NCBI GenBank assembly: GCA_910585685.1
Contig: CAJUEO010000002.1
Coordinates: forward strand, 1-64,000
From: an uncultured Christensenella sp.
GTDB taxonomy: Bacteria > Bacillota > Clostridia > Christensenellales > Borkfalkiaceae
Reading direction: 5' to 3'
Length of the DNA: 64,000 nt
Under the pieces are notes generated by a model, which did no database searches, had not been told where the DNA came from, and saw nothing but the letters and a program-made list of their open reading frames with translations. A program made the position numbers and the translations under genes. This document shows, one piece after another, positions 31,201-40,015 of the stretch; position 1 is the stretch's first letter; the number at the start of each line of letters is the position of its first letter.

Positions 31201-31285
31201 AACTTTCGGCGGATATTTTTAATCCGACCGAGTAAAAGTTATTTTTTATTTTTTTGCGGATATTCCCTGTGAAATCCGACGGAGG
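31201..31285 (+). promoter_or_regulatory. Structured leader with duplicated hairpin motif (candidate riboregulator)
   Basis: Motif copy 1 (CGGATATT ... AATCCGACCGAG, 31210-31232) and copy 2 (CGGATATT ... AATCCGACGGAG, 31257-31284) share both arms. Copy 1 lies in a longer interrupted stem: AACTTT (31201-31206) pairs with AAAGTT (31235-31240), CGG with CCG, and GGAT with ATCC. It is followed by ATTTTTTATTTTTTT, which looks like a terminator. Copy 2 ends directly at the GGAGG ribosome site (31281-31285). The shared arms allow alternative pairing. It matches no riboswitch class I can name. Confidence 0.5.
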
Positions 31286-31291
31286 TTTTTA

Positions 31292-31918
31292 ATGATAAAG
31301 GACAAGGCTCATTTTGTGGCGTTTGTCGGCGTTATGTCTGCGCTTATTTTTGTGTTGTTTATGCTTGAAGGCGCTTTGCAATCAGGTTTGGGTATGACCG
31401 CGTTGATATTTACTTTGCCGCTGTCGATTTCCCTGAGCATTTACGACGGTTGGAAGCAGAGCTTTTTGGGCGGTACAATCCTCGGCGTGGTAAGTTGCGT
31501 ATTTTGTTTGATTTTTTCTTCTGCTTTTATATTATACGCCAACCCGATGATTTCTGTTTTGCCGAGAATATTTATCGGCGTTACGGCATATTGGACTTAC
31601 AGGGGCTTGACTGCGCTGTTAAAAAATGCAAAAAATGCGTTTGTTAAAGATACTTTGCCGCTTTGCATTGCAGGTGCGGTTGGGTCGGTTACAAACACGG
31701 CGTTGTATCTCGGGGCTATATTTATTTGGAAGGATTGGCTTGGAGACAGTGCGTATGCCACACTGAGCGGATTTGTTGCGACGCTTTCTTTAATTTACTT
31801 TTGCGTTGAAATAGTGGCGTGTATAGTACTTGTGCCCGTCTATGTGAAAGTTCTTAAAAAAATCAGCCATACTTTAATTGAAAAACCGCAAAAGTTTGAA
31901 AATACGGAGAAAGTTTAA
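31292..31918 (+). CDS. ECF transporter S (substrate-binding) component
   Basis: A 208-residue integral membrane protein with about six hydrophobic segments, hydrophilic termini and the A-F-V-G-V-M-S-A-L-I-F-V-L-F N-terminal helix typical of ECF S components. The S component binds a vitamin and is served by a shared EcfA/A'/T module, which is not in this window. The neighbour coaX suggests pantothenate as substrate, but this is inference from position only; riboflavin or another vitamin is possible. GGAGG lies 6 bases before ATG 31292, directly after the structured leader. Confidence 0.8.
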   Translation: MIKDKAHFVAFVGVMSALIFVLFMLEGALQSGLGMTALIFTLPLSISLSIYDGWKQSFLGGTILGVVSCVFCLIFSSAFILYANPMISVLPRIFIGVTAYWTYRGLTALLKNAKNAFVKDTLPLCIAGAVGSVTNTALYLGAIFIWKDWLGDSAYATLSGFVATLSLIYFCVEIVACIVLVPVYVKVLKKISHTLIEKPQKFENTEKV

Positions 31919-31922
31919 TAAA

Positions 31923-32702
31923 ATGATAATTTGTCTTGACGTAGGCAATACAAACATAAAATTTGCAGTTTACGACGGAGATTTACTAAAATTAAGTTTT
32001 CGTATTGCTACTAATGTTAAAAAGACGTCCGACGAATACGGCGGTCAGCTTTTAAGCATATTTACAAACAACGCGCTAAACCGTGAAGAAATTAAGGGCG
32101 GAATTATTTCCTCTGTAGTTCCTCAGTTGGATTACACGCTTGAAAGAATGTGTCAGACCTATCTCAACATAAAGCCGCTTTCGCTTGCGCCCGGATTTAA
32201 AACGGGGCTCAATATGAAGGTGGATAACGCGAGGGAAGTGGGTGCGGACAGAGTTGTAAACAATGTTTCCGCGGTTAAAAAATACGGTTTTCCGCTTATT
32301 GTAATAGACTTCGGTACTGCAACGACATTTAACGTCATAAATGAAAAAAGCGAGTTCATAGGCGGAGTTATCGCACCGGGAATAAAAGGCTCTTTGGATA
32401 GTCTTGTGAACGGCACGGCTAAATTGCCGCGAGTGGAAATAGAACGGCCGTCCGCGGTTATCGGAAAAAATACGGTTACAAATATGCAATCGGGAATTTT
32501 TTTCGGTTTTGCCGGACTTGTCGAGTTTATAGTTAAAAAAATCAAACGTGAAATGAAGTGCGAAAATATCAAAGTCGTTGCGACGGGCGGCTTTTCGGAA
32601 ATTATTGCAGACGAAATTTCGTGTATAGACAAGGTTGACAAGTTGTTGACGCTTGACGGGCTTAAATATTTGTATGACCTGAACAATGTGGAGGCAGAAT
32701 AA
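31923..32702 (+). CDS. coaX: Type III pantothenate kinase
   Basis: A 259-residue ASKHA-fold kinase, the first step of CoA synthesis (pantothenate to 4'-phosphopantothenate). D-V-G-N-T-N-I-K-F-A at residues 5-14 is the phosphate-binding loop. G-A-D-R-V-V-N and I-D-F-G-T-A-T-T-F carry the catalytic Asp and the second phosphate loop. I-A-P-G-I and A-T-G-G-F-S are also present. ATG 31923 follows the S component by 4 bases with GGAGA upstream. An upstream ATG-like frame from 31878 lies inside the previous gene. It overlaps hom by one base (TAATG). Confidence 0.95.
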   Translation: MIICLDVGNTNIKFAVYDGDLLKLSFRIATNVKKTSDEYGGQLLSIFTNNALNREEIKGGIISSVVPQLDYTLERMCQTYLNIKPLSLAPGFKTGLNMKVDNAREVGADRVVNNVSAVKKYGFPLIVIDFGTATTFNVINEKSEFIGGVIAPGIKGSLDSLVNGTAKLPRVEIERPSAVIGKNTVTNMQSGIFFGFAGLVEFIVKKIKREMKCENIKVVATGGFSEIIADEISCIDKVDKLLTLDGLKYLYDLNNVEAE

Positions 32703-33982
32703 TGGAAAAAGTGGGAATTGCAATACTCGGATTGGGTGTTGTCGGCGGCGGAACTTACGAAATATTAGTTGAACATAGGCAATTTTATAAAAAAAATCAC
32801 AATATCGATTTTGTTGTCGAAAGCGTTCTTGAACGCAGTCGCGAACGAGCCGCGGCTCTCGGTATTGAGGAAAGTAAAATTGTTTCCAATATAGCGGAAA
32901 TTTGCTCTAACCCCGAAGTTGATATAGTAGTTGAGTGCATAGGCGGAATAGAGCCTGCAAAATCCTTTGTTCTTGCCGCTCTAAAATCGGGCAAGTCGGT
33001 AGTAACTTCTAATAAAGAACTGTTTTGCAAATACAGTCACGAGCTTGAAAGGGTTGCAAAGAAGAACAATTGCGGACTCTTTTTCGAGGCAAGCTGCGTG
33101 GGCGGCGTGCCCGTAATACGCGCATTGCTCGATAATTTACAGGGCAATAAAATTTTGTCGCTGACAGGCATTATCAACGGCACAACAAACTATATTCTTA
33201 CAAAAATGGCAGAAGAGGGTTCTTCGTATCTTGACGTTCTCAAAGAGGCGCAGTCGCTCGGTTATGCCGAAGCCGACCCCACGTCAGACGTTGAGGGATT
33301 TGACGCGGCGTACAAGCTTTCGATATTGTCAAGCTTGTCGTTCCATACTAAGGTGCCGTTTACGGAAATATACCGCGAGGGAATAACTAATATCGACGCG
33401 GTCGATATAACATATGCAAAGCAGTTAGGTTATACGGCAAAATTGCTTGCAATCGGTAAAAACGGAGAAAACGGGATAGAAGTTAGAGTTCATCCCGCGC
33501 TTATTAAAACTACGCATCCGCTTGCCAGCGTACGCGACAGTTATAACGCCGTGTATATTACGGGGGACAGCGTTGAGGACGTTATGCTGTACGGCAGGGG
33601 CGCAGGCGCAAAACCTACGGGTAGCGCGATAGTCGGAGATATAATTTACTGTGCAACTCATCCCAGCCACACTTATTCTACGTTTAAAAACACCGAAAAA
33701 GCCGATTCGGTTACCAAGTTTGTGAAAAATTTTGAAAGCGAGTATTATATCAGGCTTGCCGCCGAAGATAAAGCAGGCGTATTGTCCAAAATTACCGCTT
33801 TGCTCGGCAAACACGGAATAAGCGTAGCACAGGTGGTTCAAGGTGAAGAGAGAGCGGAAGGCAAGGCTCCTTTAATTCTCATTACGCATTTGACAAAGGA
33901 AAACAATATTAAAAAAGCAATTGCGGAAGTAAACGCAACGGGTATAGCAGAGGTTTCTTCTTTCCTGCGCGTAGTATCATAA
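32702..33982 (+). CDS. hom: Homoserine dehydrogenase
   Basis: A 426-residue enzyme that reduces aspartate semialdehyde to homoserine on the way to Thr and Met. The NAD(P) site I-L-G-L-G-V-V-G-G-G-T, the signature I-N-G-T-T-N-Y-I-L-T-K-M, and A-E-A-D-P-T-S-D-V-E-G-F-D-A with the catalytic Asp and Lys region all match. The last 80 residues form an ACT domain (A-A-E-D-K-A-G-V-L-S-K-I-T-A-L-L), which usually gives feedback inhibition by Thr. Being last in the ECF-coaX transcript is an unusual grouping for hom. Confidence 0.95.
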   Translation: MEKVGIAILGLGVVGGGTYEILVEHRQFYKKNHNIDFVVESVLERSRERAAALGIEESKIVSNIAEICSNPEVDIVVECIGGIEPAKSFVLAALKSGKSVVTSNKELFCKYSHELERVAKKNNCGLFFEASCVGGVPVIRALLDNLQGNKILSLTGIINGTTNYILTKMAEEGSSYLDVLKEAQSLGYAEADPTSDVEGFDAAYKLSILSSLSFHTKVPFTEIYREGITNIDAVDITYAKQLGYTAKLLAIGKNGENGIEVRVHPALIKTTHPLASVRDSYNAVYITGDSVEDVMLYGRGAGAKPTGSAIVGDIIYCATHPSHTYSTFKNTEKADSVTKFVKNFESEYYIRLAAEDKAGVLSKITALLGKHGISVAQVVQGEERAEGKAPLILITHLTKENNIKKAIAEVNATGIAEVSSFLRVVS

Positions 33983-34011
33983 AATTTGTGCGCATAGGTA
34001 TCTAAAATTAC

Positions 34012-34040
34012 TTGATTTTTTTTAAAATATTTAATATTAT
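34012..34040 (+). promoter_or_regulatory. Promoter of tRNA-Ser
   Basis: TTGATT at 34012-34017 and TATTAT at 34035-34040, spacer 17 bases. The leader to the tRNA holds a short hairpin (GCTCGTC ... GGCGAGC). Confidence 0.55.
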
Positions 34041-34074
34041 ATTAATGCTCGTCTGAAACAAGGCGAGCGGCAAT

Positions 34075-34165
34075 GCAGAGATGGCTGAGCGGTTTAAGGC
34101 GCACGATTGGAAATCGTGTGACGGCTAATACCCGTCCGGAGGTTCAAATCCTCTTCTCTGCGCCA
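34075..34165 (+). tRNA. tRNA-Ser (anticodon GGA)
   Basis: The acceptor stem is GCAGAGA/TCTCTGC with discriminator G and encoded CCA. The anticodon stem CACGA/TCGTG encloses loop TTGGAAA (anticodon GGA). A long variable arm (GACGGCTAATACCCGTC) marks a class II tRNA, and the T arm GAGGTTCAAATCCTC is standard. Confidence 0.96.
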
Positions 34166-34167
34166 GC

Positions 34168-34198
34168 ACCGCGCAACTGTTTGGTTGCGCGGTATTTT
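34168..34198 (+). terminator. Terminator of tRNA-Ser
   Basis: A perfect 10-bp stem (ACCGCGCAAC at 34168-34177 with 34184-34193), 6-base loop, then ATTTT, directly after the tRNA. Confidence 0.8.
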
Positions 34199-34218
34199 AA
34201 TTGAAACGGGAGGGCAAA

Positions 34219-34542
34219 ATGTCTACAAACAAAGAATTTATAGTTTATTTACAGGAACAACTGCGAGAGCTTTCGGACGTTACGTTCAGACCTATGATGG
34301 GGGAGTACCTCGTGTATTATCGAGGTAAATTGATCGGGGATGTCTGCGACAACAGGTTTTTGGTTAAACCTGTTACTGCTGCAAAAAATTTGCTTCCGCT
34401 TGCAGAAATGCAGCCGCCGTATTCGGGAGCTAAGCCGATGATCTATGTCGAAGATATCGAAAACACGCAATTGCTGACTAAACTTTTCAATGAAATGTAT
34501 GAGGAGTTACCTTTGCCAAAACCCAAGAAAAAGAAGGTTTAA
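34219..34542 (+). CDS. TfoX N-terminal-domain protein
   Basis: A 107-residue protein matching the TfoX/Sxy N-terminal domain: F-R-P-M-M-G-E-Y-L-V-Y-Y, then R-G-K-L-I-G-D-V-C-D-N-R-F-L-V-K, and P-P-Y-x-G-A-K-P-M. In gammaproteobacteria TfoX activates competence genes; in Firmicutes such short proteins are uncharacterised. The C-terminus ends in a Pro-Lys-rich tail. ATG 34219 has GGGAGG 5 bases upstream; a TTG at 34201 in frame precedes that site and is not used. It stands alone between tRNA-Ser and gdhA. Confidence 0.85.
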   Translation: MSTNKEFIVYLQEQLRELSDVTFRPMMGEYLVYYRGKLIGDVCDNRFLVKPVTAAKNLLPLAEMQPPYSGAKPMIYVEDIENTQLLTKLFNEMYEELPLPKPKKKKV

Positions 34543-34612
34543 TTGATAAATTCAGCTTATACCTTATTTAAGATAATTGAAAGTTAATGAATAATTATGC
34601 GGTTAATATCTG

Positions 34613-34650
34613 TTGTAAATGTATAAATACTGTGATATAATTATATCACA
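34613..34650 (+). promoter_or_regulatory. gdhA promoter with the -10 box inside a perfect 20-bp palindrome
   Basis: TTGTAA at 34613-34618 and TATAAT at 34636-34641, spacer 17 bases. The -10 is the centre of TGTGATATAATTATATCACA (34631-34650), a perfect palindrome. A protein bound there would block RNA polymerase, so it is a strong repressor-site candidate. The outer TGTGA/TCACA arms are 10 bases apart rather than the 6 of CRP sites. Confidence 0.7.
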
Positions 34651-34675
34651 ATATTTATTATTCACCAACATATAA

Positions 34676-36019
<1,344 letters not shown>

Positions 36020-36032
36020 TAGTTAAATTTTT

Positions 36033-36060
36033 AAGCGGAGAATTTCTCCGCTTTTTTTTA
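36033..36060 (+). terminator. Terminator of gdhA
   Basis: A 9-bp stem (AAGCGGAGA at 36033-36041 with 36045-36053), loop ATT, followed by eight T residues. Confidence 0.9.
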
Positions 36061-36070
36061 TTTTATTTAC

Positions 36071-36099
36071 TTGACTTTTTAAAAATATGATAGTATATT
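36071..36099 (+). promoter_or_regulatory. Promoter of the TetR-ABC operon
   Basis: TTGACT at 36071-36076 and TATATT at 36094-36099, spacer 17 bases. Confidence 0.7.
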
Positions 36100-36131
36100 T
36101 AAAACGGTTGTTGTAAAACACTTGTTTTAAA
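36098..36131. promoter_or_regulatory. Candidate TetR operator
   Basis: TAAAAC (36114-36119) and GTTTTA (36124-36129) form a dyad around ACTT just after the predicted start point. A wider pair TTTAAAAC (36098-36105) and GTTTTAAA (36124-36131) overlaps the -10. The position before a tetR-like gene fits autorepression. Confidence 0.55.
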
Positions 36132-36152
36132 TAAAATACAGTGAGGTAAAAT

Positions 36153-36731
36153 ATGCCGCCTAAGGCAAAGTTTGAAAGAAAAGATATTGTTTGTGCCGCG
36201 CTCCAAATATTGGAGAACGACGGGGCAGACGCGTTGACTGCTCGCACGCTCGGGGAAAAATTAAACAGCTCCGCAAGACCTATTTTTACGGTTTTTAAAA
36301 ATATGGGTGAGGTTATAAGCGAAACGAAAGCTGCGGCAAAGAGTCTATATAACAGTTATGTTGCCGAGGGATTAGCCGAGTCGCTTGCATTTAAGGGTGT
36401 GGGTAAAGCCTACATAAAGTTTGCTGCCGAGCACCCGAAACTGTTTCAGCTTTTATTTATGCGCGAACAGGAAAAAATTCCAAAAATAGAAACCGTGCTG
36501 GGTTTAATCGACGGTAACAGTAAATTAATTATTCAATTGATTCAATCGGAATACGCGCTTGGCGCTGAGATGTCATATAAGCTTTATGCTCATATGTGGA
36601 TATATTCACACGGTATTGCCGTATTGATTGCTACGAGAATGTGCGAGTTTTCTCAAGAACAAATATCAAATATGCTTACCGAAGTTTGCGTAAGTATGAT
36701 AAGAAAAATCAAAGCGGAGGGAAATTTATGA
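36153..36731 (+). CDS. TetR-family regulator
   Basis: A 192-residue regulator. The N-terminal HTH (residues about 8-50) has I-V-C-A-A-L-Q-I-L-E-N-D-G and L-T-A-R-T-L-G-E-K-L with a diverged recognition helix (N-S-S-A-R-P-I-F-T-V-F). The C-terminal part has F-A-A-E-H-P-K-L-F-Q-L-L-F, typical of the WHG-type ligand-binding domain. It overlaps the ABC ATPase gene by 4 bases (ATGA), so it probably controls that exporter in response to an exported compound. GAGG precedes ATG 36153. Confidence 0.88.
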   Translation: MPPKAKFERKDIVCAALQILENDGADALTARTLGEKLNSSARPIFTVFKNMGEVISETKAAAKSLYNSYVAEGLAESLAFKGVGKAYIKFAAEHPKLFQLLFMREQEKIPKIETVLGLIDGNSKLIIQLIQSEYALGAEMSYKLYAHMWIYSHGIAVLIATRMCEFSQEQISNMLTEVCVSMIRKIKAEGNL

Positions 36732-37414
36732 TTATAGCTGAAAAAGTATGTAAGTCATATAAAAACGGTGCGGTAAATGTGCTTAAATCGGTATCGTTAA
36801 ATGTCAGTGACGGGGAATTTGTCGTAATTGTCGGGGCGTCCGGCTCGGGTAAATCTACGCTTATGAACGTATTGTCCGGGCTTGAAAGCGTAGACAGCGG
36901 CAGTATTTTGTACAACTCTGTTAATCTTGCGGCAATGACCGATAAACAACTGACCGAGTTCAGAAGAAAAGAAGTGGGGTTTGTTTTTCAGCAATACTAT
37001 TTGTTGTCTAATTTAAGCGTGGATAAAAATGTGAGATTGGGCGCCGACCTTATCGGCAACAAAAGCTATCGTGAAATAATAGAAAAGGTCGGACTTTCGG
37101 ATAAAATAAAAAGCCGACCTTCGGAATTGTCCGGAGGTGAGCAACAAAGGGTATGTATTGCGCGAGCGCTTGCCAAAAATCCAAATATATTATTCCTCGA
37201 TGAGCCCACAGGTGCTTTGGACGAGGTTACGGGCAGAAGTGTTTTGGATTATATTATTAAATTACAGCGCGAAAAGAAATTTACAATGATTATGGTAACG
37301 CATAATTTAAATATTGCGGATACCGCCGATACGGTCATTAAAATGAACAGCGGAAATATAGTCGGAACCTATAAAAATCAAATACCTAAGTCGGCTTATG
37401 AAATAGGGTGGTAA
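36728..37414 (+). CDS. ABC transporter ATP-binding protein (LolD/MacB type)
   Basis: A 228-residue ATPase. Walker A is G-A-S-G-S-G-K-S-T at residues 36-44, the Q-loop is F-V-F-Q-Q-Y, the signature is L-S-G-G-E-Q-Q-R, and Walker B is L-F-L-D-E-P-T-G-A-L-D, the LolD/MacB subfamily pattern that pairs with FtsX-like permeases. These act in antimicrobial export, sensing or lipoprotein release. I start at ATG 36728 (ATGA overlap with tetR); the open frame upstream to 36596 is inside tetR. Confidence 0.92.
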   Translation: MIIAEKVCKSYKNGAVNVLKSVSLNVSDGEFVVIVGASGSGKSTLMNVLSGLESVDSGSILYNSVNLAAMTDKQLTEFRRKEVGFVFQQYYLLSNLSVDKNVRLGADLIGNKSYREIIEKVGLSDKIKSRPSELSGGEQQRVCIARALAKNPNILFLDEPTGALDEVTGRSVLDYIIKLQREKKFTMIMVTHNLNIADTADTVIKMNSGNIVGTYKNQIPKSAYEIGW

Positions 37415-37415
37415 T

Positions 37416-38555
37416 ATGATTGTAAGTTTAAAAGACGCGTTAAAGCTTATAGGAATAATTATAGTTATTTTTTGCGCAACGTTTGTTTGTACATTTTTTC
37501 TTAATTTTTATATCGATGCTCAAGCCATTAAAGATTTAATAAACGACGCGCAAACATTGGCTCTTTATAATGCTCAGATGGCAACGGCTACTTTTACAAG
37601 CGCAATAAGCGGCGGATTTCTTGCGGTAATTGCGATAGTAATGTTGGTGTTCTATATAAAATTATATATCGATAAAAATTTGAATAAGCTTGGCATATTA
37701 AAGGCTATGGGGTATTCAAATTTGAAAATCGCATCAAGCTTTTTGGTTTTTGGGTTCAGCGTGTTTTTGGGCGCGGCTTTGGGTTTTGGAATGGGGTTTG
37801 CCATTATGCCCGTCATATATGACGGTATGTCAATTGGCGGCTTGCCCGAAATAACAATAAATTTTCATTTTTGGCTGTTTATTGTTTTGGTTATAGTTCC
37901 CAGCGTGTTGTTTGCTGTGTTTGCATTTTGCTATGCTTTGTTGGCTTTAAAAATTCCCGTATGTCAAATGCTTAGAGGCAGGGCGGAAAAACTGCGTAAA
38001 TTTGTTAATAAGCAAGATAAAGAACAAGGTTTTTTGTCTGAAATGTGTTATAAAACTATTGTTAGTAAAAAAACCATTGCTTTTTTTATTGCGTTCGCAT
38101 GTTTTTGCTTTTCGTCAATGGTACAAATGTCGGCATCCATGCTTGATTTAAGCTCTGAGCTTATGGGTGGCATTATATTAGGCATAGGCATAGTGCTTGC
38201 GGTAACAACTATTTTTATGGCGGTGACGACGCTTGTGAACGGAAATTTAAAAAATATTGCAATGATGAAAGCTTTCGGGTACACGAATTTGGAAATCTCG
38301 TTAAGTATTCTCGGCGGATATCATATTTTTGCGTTGACAGGGTTTGCGCTCGGCACGGTTTATCAATACGGCATATTAAGCATAATGGTAAATTTTGTCT
38401 TTAAAGACGTGGGAAGCGTTCCCGATTATTCTTTTGACGTAGCTGTGTTTTTTATTACTTTAGCTGTGTTTATTGTCTTTTATGAATGCGTGATGCTATT
38501 TTATTTTTTAAAAATGAATAAGGTTTCGGTAAAATCGGTTATGATAGAAAATTAA
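37416..38555 (+). CDS. Compact FtsX-like ABC permease
   Basis: A 379-residue membrane protein with about eight hydrophobic segments arranged as two halves. Each half carries an FtsX-type helix-and-coupling motif: L-G-I-L-K-A-M-G-Y-S-N (residues near 92) and I-A-M-M-K-A-F-G-Y-T-N (near 287). This looks like two fused FtsX modules with almost no extracellular domain between them, smaller than the 600-800 residue bacitracin-type permeases. It starts 1 base after the ATPase stop, so the two make a complete exporter as a permease homodimer or pseudo-dimer. The substrate is unknown. Confidence 0.85.
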   Translation: MIVSLKDALKLIGIIIVIFCATFVCTFFLNFYIDAQAIKDLINDAQTLALYNAQMATATFTSAISGGFLAVIAIVMLVFYIKLYIDKNLNKLGILKAMGYSNLKIASSFLVFGFSVFLGAALGFGMGFAIMPVIYDGMSIGGLPEITINFHFWLFIVLVIVPSVLFAVFAFCYALLALKIPVCQMLRGRAEKLRKFVNKQDKEQGFLSEMCYKTIVSKKTIAFFIAFACFCFSSMVQMSASMLDLSSELMGGIILGIGIVLAVTTIFMAVTTLVNGNLKNIAMMKAFGYTNLEISLSILGGYHIFALTGFALGTVYQYGILSIMVNFVFKDVGSVPDYSFDVAVFFITLAVFIVFYECVMLFYFLKMNKVSVKSVMIEN

Positions 38556-38566
38556 GCAAAAAATTA

Positions 38567-39043
38567 TTAATTTTTGTATTCGGTTCTGCCAAGCAAGTAG
38601 TCGGGTGAAACATTAAAATACTCGGCAATAGCTTTTAAGTATTCCCAAGATGGAATAGTTCCTGCTCGTTCCCATTCATAGAAGTAATTTTTTGCAAATG
38701 GCATAGTGTGAGCAATAACAGAATACTTAGTATTTTTTTCGTTCATTAACTCATGTAATCGTGTTTGAAAGGAAGCGTCTGAGTTTGAAGAGTAAAAAGA
38801 CATATCGTCGCTTTCAGCTAATAAATATTCTAATGAAACATTAAAGGTATTGGCTAATTTAATTAAAACTCCTAAACTCGGTATAATCCCATATATCAAA
38901 ATCCGCGATATTACAGCATTGCTTATATTGGATTTAGCGGCTAAATCTTTTTTAGTTAGCTCGTTATCGTCCATAAGCTCTATAACACGCAGTTTGAAAT
39001 CTTGTGATATTCTTTTTTGAGTATTTTCTGGAATTAATGCCAT
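38567..39043 (-). CDS. Double helix-turn-helix regulator
   Basis: A 158-residue paralogue of the 1785-2276 protein. HTH module 1 spans residues about 12-80 (L-T-K-K-D-L-A-A-K-S-N-I-S-N-A-V-I-S, then Y-G-I-I-P-S-L) and module 2 about 90-155 (M-P-F-A-K-N-Y-F-Y-E-W, ending Y-L-L-G-R-T-E-Y-K-N). It ends 11 bases from the convergent permease gene. It lies 18 bases downstream of another paralogue and is probably co-transcribed with it. Confidence 0.78.
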   Translation of the reverse strand: MALIPENTQKRISQDFKLRVIELMDDNELTKKDLAAKSNISNAVISRILIYGIIPSLGVLIKLANTFNVSLEYLLAESDDMSFYSSNSDASFQTRLHELMNEKNTKYSVIAHTMPFAKNYFYEWERAGTIPSWEYLKAIAEYFNVSPDYLLGRTEYKN

Positions 39044-39061
39044 AAATGTAACTTTGAAATG

Positions 39062-39511
39062 TTAATTTTTGTAGTCTGTTCTACCAAGCAAGTAGTCGGG
39101 CGAAACTTTAAAATATTCAGCAATGAAATATAAATTTTCTAAAGTCGGTAAATTTCCACGGCGCATACAATCATAAAACAAATTGCATTGAAAAGGCATT
39201 GAATGTGCTATTTTTGAAAACTTTACATTTTGCTCGGCGCATAACTCAATAAGTCTTTTATGAAACGTGGAATTATTGTTTGTTTTTATGAAGTCGTTAA
39301 CATTAGTGTTGCCTATAAAATAGTCTATAGACACATTCAAATAGTCAGCCATTTTTATTAATGGAGTTATTTGTGGTATAGTTCCATATTTTGTAGCTCT
39401 ATAAAGAGTGTTGGTACTAATTCCGACTAAAGTAGCAAACTTACTTTTTGTTACGTCGTGGTCGTAGATAAGCTCAAGAAGTTGACGTCGAAAGTTTTTA
39501 GATGGTTCCAT
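39062..39511 (-). CDS. Double helix-turn-helix regulator
   Basis: A 149-residue paralogue with the same two-module layout: module 1 (V-T-K-S-K-F-A-T-L-V-G-I-S, then Y-G-T-I-P) and module 2 (M-P-F-Q-C-N-L-F-Y-D, then S-P-D-Y-L-L-G-R-T-D-Y-K-N). The shared tail with the next gene suggests a recent tandem duplication. The 5' region lacks the TAGTCA palindromes found at 2295-2377, so its target differs or lies elsewhere. Confidence 0.78.
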   Translation of the reverse strand: MEPSKNFRRQLLELIYDHDVTKSKFATLVGISTNTLYRATKYGTIPQITPLIKMADYLNVSIDYFIGNTNVNDFIKTNNNSTFHKRLIELCAEQNVKFSKIAHSMPFQCNLFYDCMRRGNLPTLENLYFIAEYFKVSPDYLLGRTDYKN

Positions 39512-39790
39512 AAATTAGCAATCCTTGAAATTTTACTTATAATTTGTATTTTAACTAATTGTACTATATTTTTAAACTAAATGTTATATAAACAAGCAAA
39601 AAAGCAAAAATAATTTTTAAATTCAGCGCCATAAAAACACGCGATTAAATAACGGTTATAAAATTTGATAATACTTGACAAAATTGATAAGTTGTGGTAA
39701 ACTTTAAACAATATCAAATATTGCAATTAATGGAGCAAGTAAAAGTTTTTTGTAAGATTTTATATAATAATTTTTGGAGGTTGTACTCCA
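39512..39790. other. Intergenic region with promoter and leader
   Basis: AT-rich. It holds a good forward promoter (39675-39703), a small hairpin (CAATAT at 39709-39714 with ATATTG at 39718-39723), a second TATAAT at 39763-39768, and a hairpin that includes the GGAGG site of the short ORF at 39791 (TGGAG 39775-39779 with CTCCA 39786-39790). No protein gene is visible. Confidence 0.5.
39675..39703 (+). promoter_or_regulatory. Promoter of the small-ORF operon
   Basis: TTGACA at 39675-39680 and TAAACT at 39698-39703, spacer 17 bases. Confidence 0.6.
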
Positions 39791-39859
39791 ATGGGTATTT
39801 TAAAAATTCAGCGCAATAGAAACTCGGTGTTTCTTTGCGCTTTTTTATTTGAAAATTAA
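39791..39859 (+). CDS. Candidate 22-residue leader peptide
   Basis: ATG 39791 follows GGAGG (39776-39780) by 10 bases and encodes M-G-I-L-K-I-Q-R-N-R-N-S and ten further residues, stopping 12 bases before the next gene. Its second half is the 5' arm, loop and 3' arm of a strong terminator hairpin, so ribosome position could decide between termination and read-through. It is too short to judge by protein features; the call rests on the ribosome site and layout. Confidence 0.4.
   Translation: MGILKIQRNRNSVFLCAFLFEN
39811..39846 (+). terminator. Terminator/attenuator overlapping the leader ORF
   Basis: GCGCAA (39811-39816) pairs with TTGCGC (39835-39840), and GAAAC (39819-39823) with GTTTC (39829-39833), leaving a small internal loop. 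T6 follows. It lies between the promoter at 39675 and the two small genes at 39872 and 40015. Confidence 0.7.
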
Positions 39860-39871
39860 AAGGAGAGCAAA

Positions 39872-40015
39872 ATGAAAAACAAATTAAAGTTTTCTAAATA
39901 TTTAAAAAGTCGTAGAATTTTTATGACCATTTCATGTGTTGCTTCTTTAATAATGCTTATAATAATTGGTACAATATTTGCAATAAAATTTCAAGATTTG
40001 GAAGGCGGACTATAA
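39872..40015 (+). CDS. Small single-span membrane protein
   Basis: A 47-residue protein with a basic N-terminus (K-N-K-L-K-F-S-K-Y-L-K-S-R-R) and one hydrophobic helix (residues about 17-38), ending D-L-E-G-G-L. AGGAG lies 6 bases before ATG 39872. Its stop overlaps the next start (TAATG), so the pair is translationally coupled. I do not recognise it; small toxic peptides, exporter subunits and membrane regulators all have this shape. Confidence 0.6.
   Translation: MKNKLKFSKYLKSRRIFMTISCVASLIMLIIIGTIFAIKFQDLEGGL

Noticed and set aside
31201..31285. FMN, THF or preQ1 riboswitch
   Set aside because: None of the conserved core sequences of these classes could be found in the leader.
34631..34650. 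CRP/FNR site before gdhA
   Set aside because: The TGTGA and TCACA arms are 10 bases apart instead of 6, and the site covers the -10 box, which is a repressor geometry.
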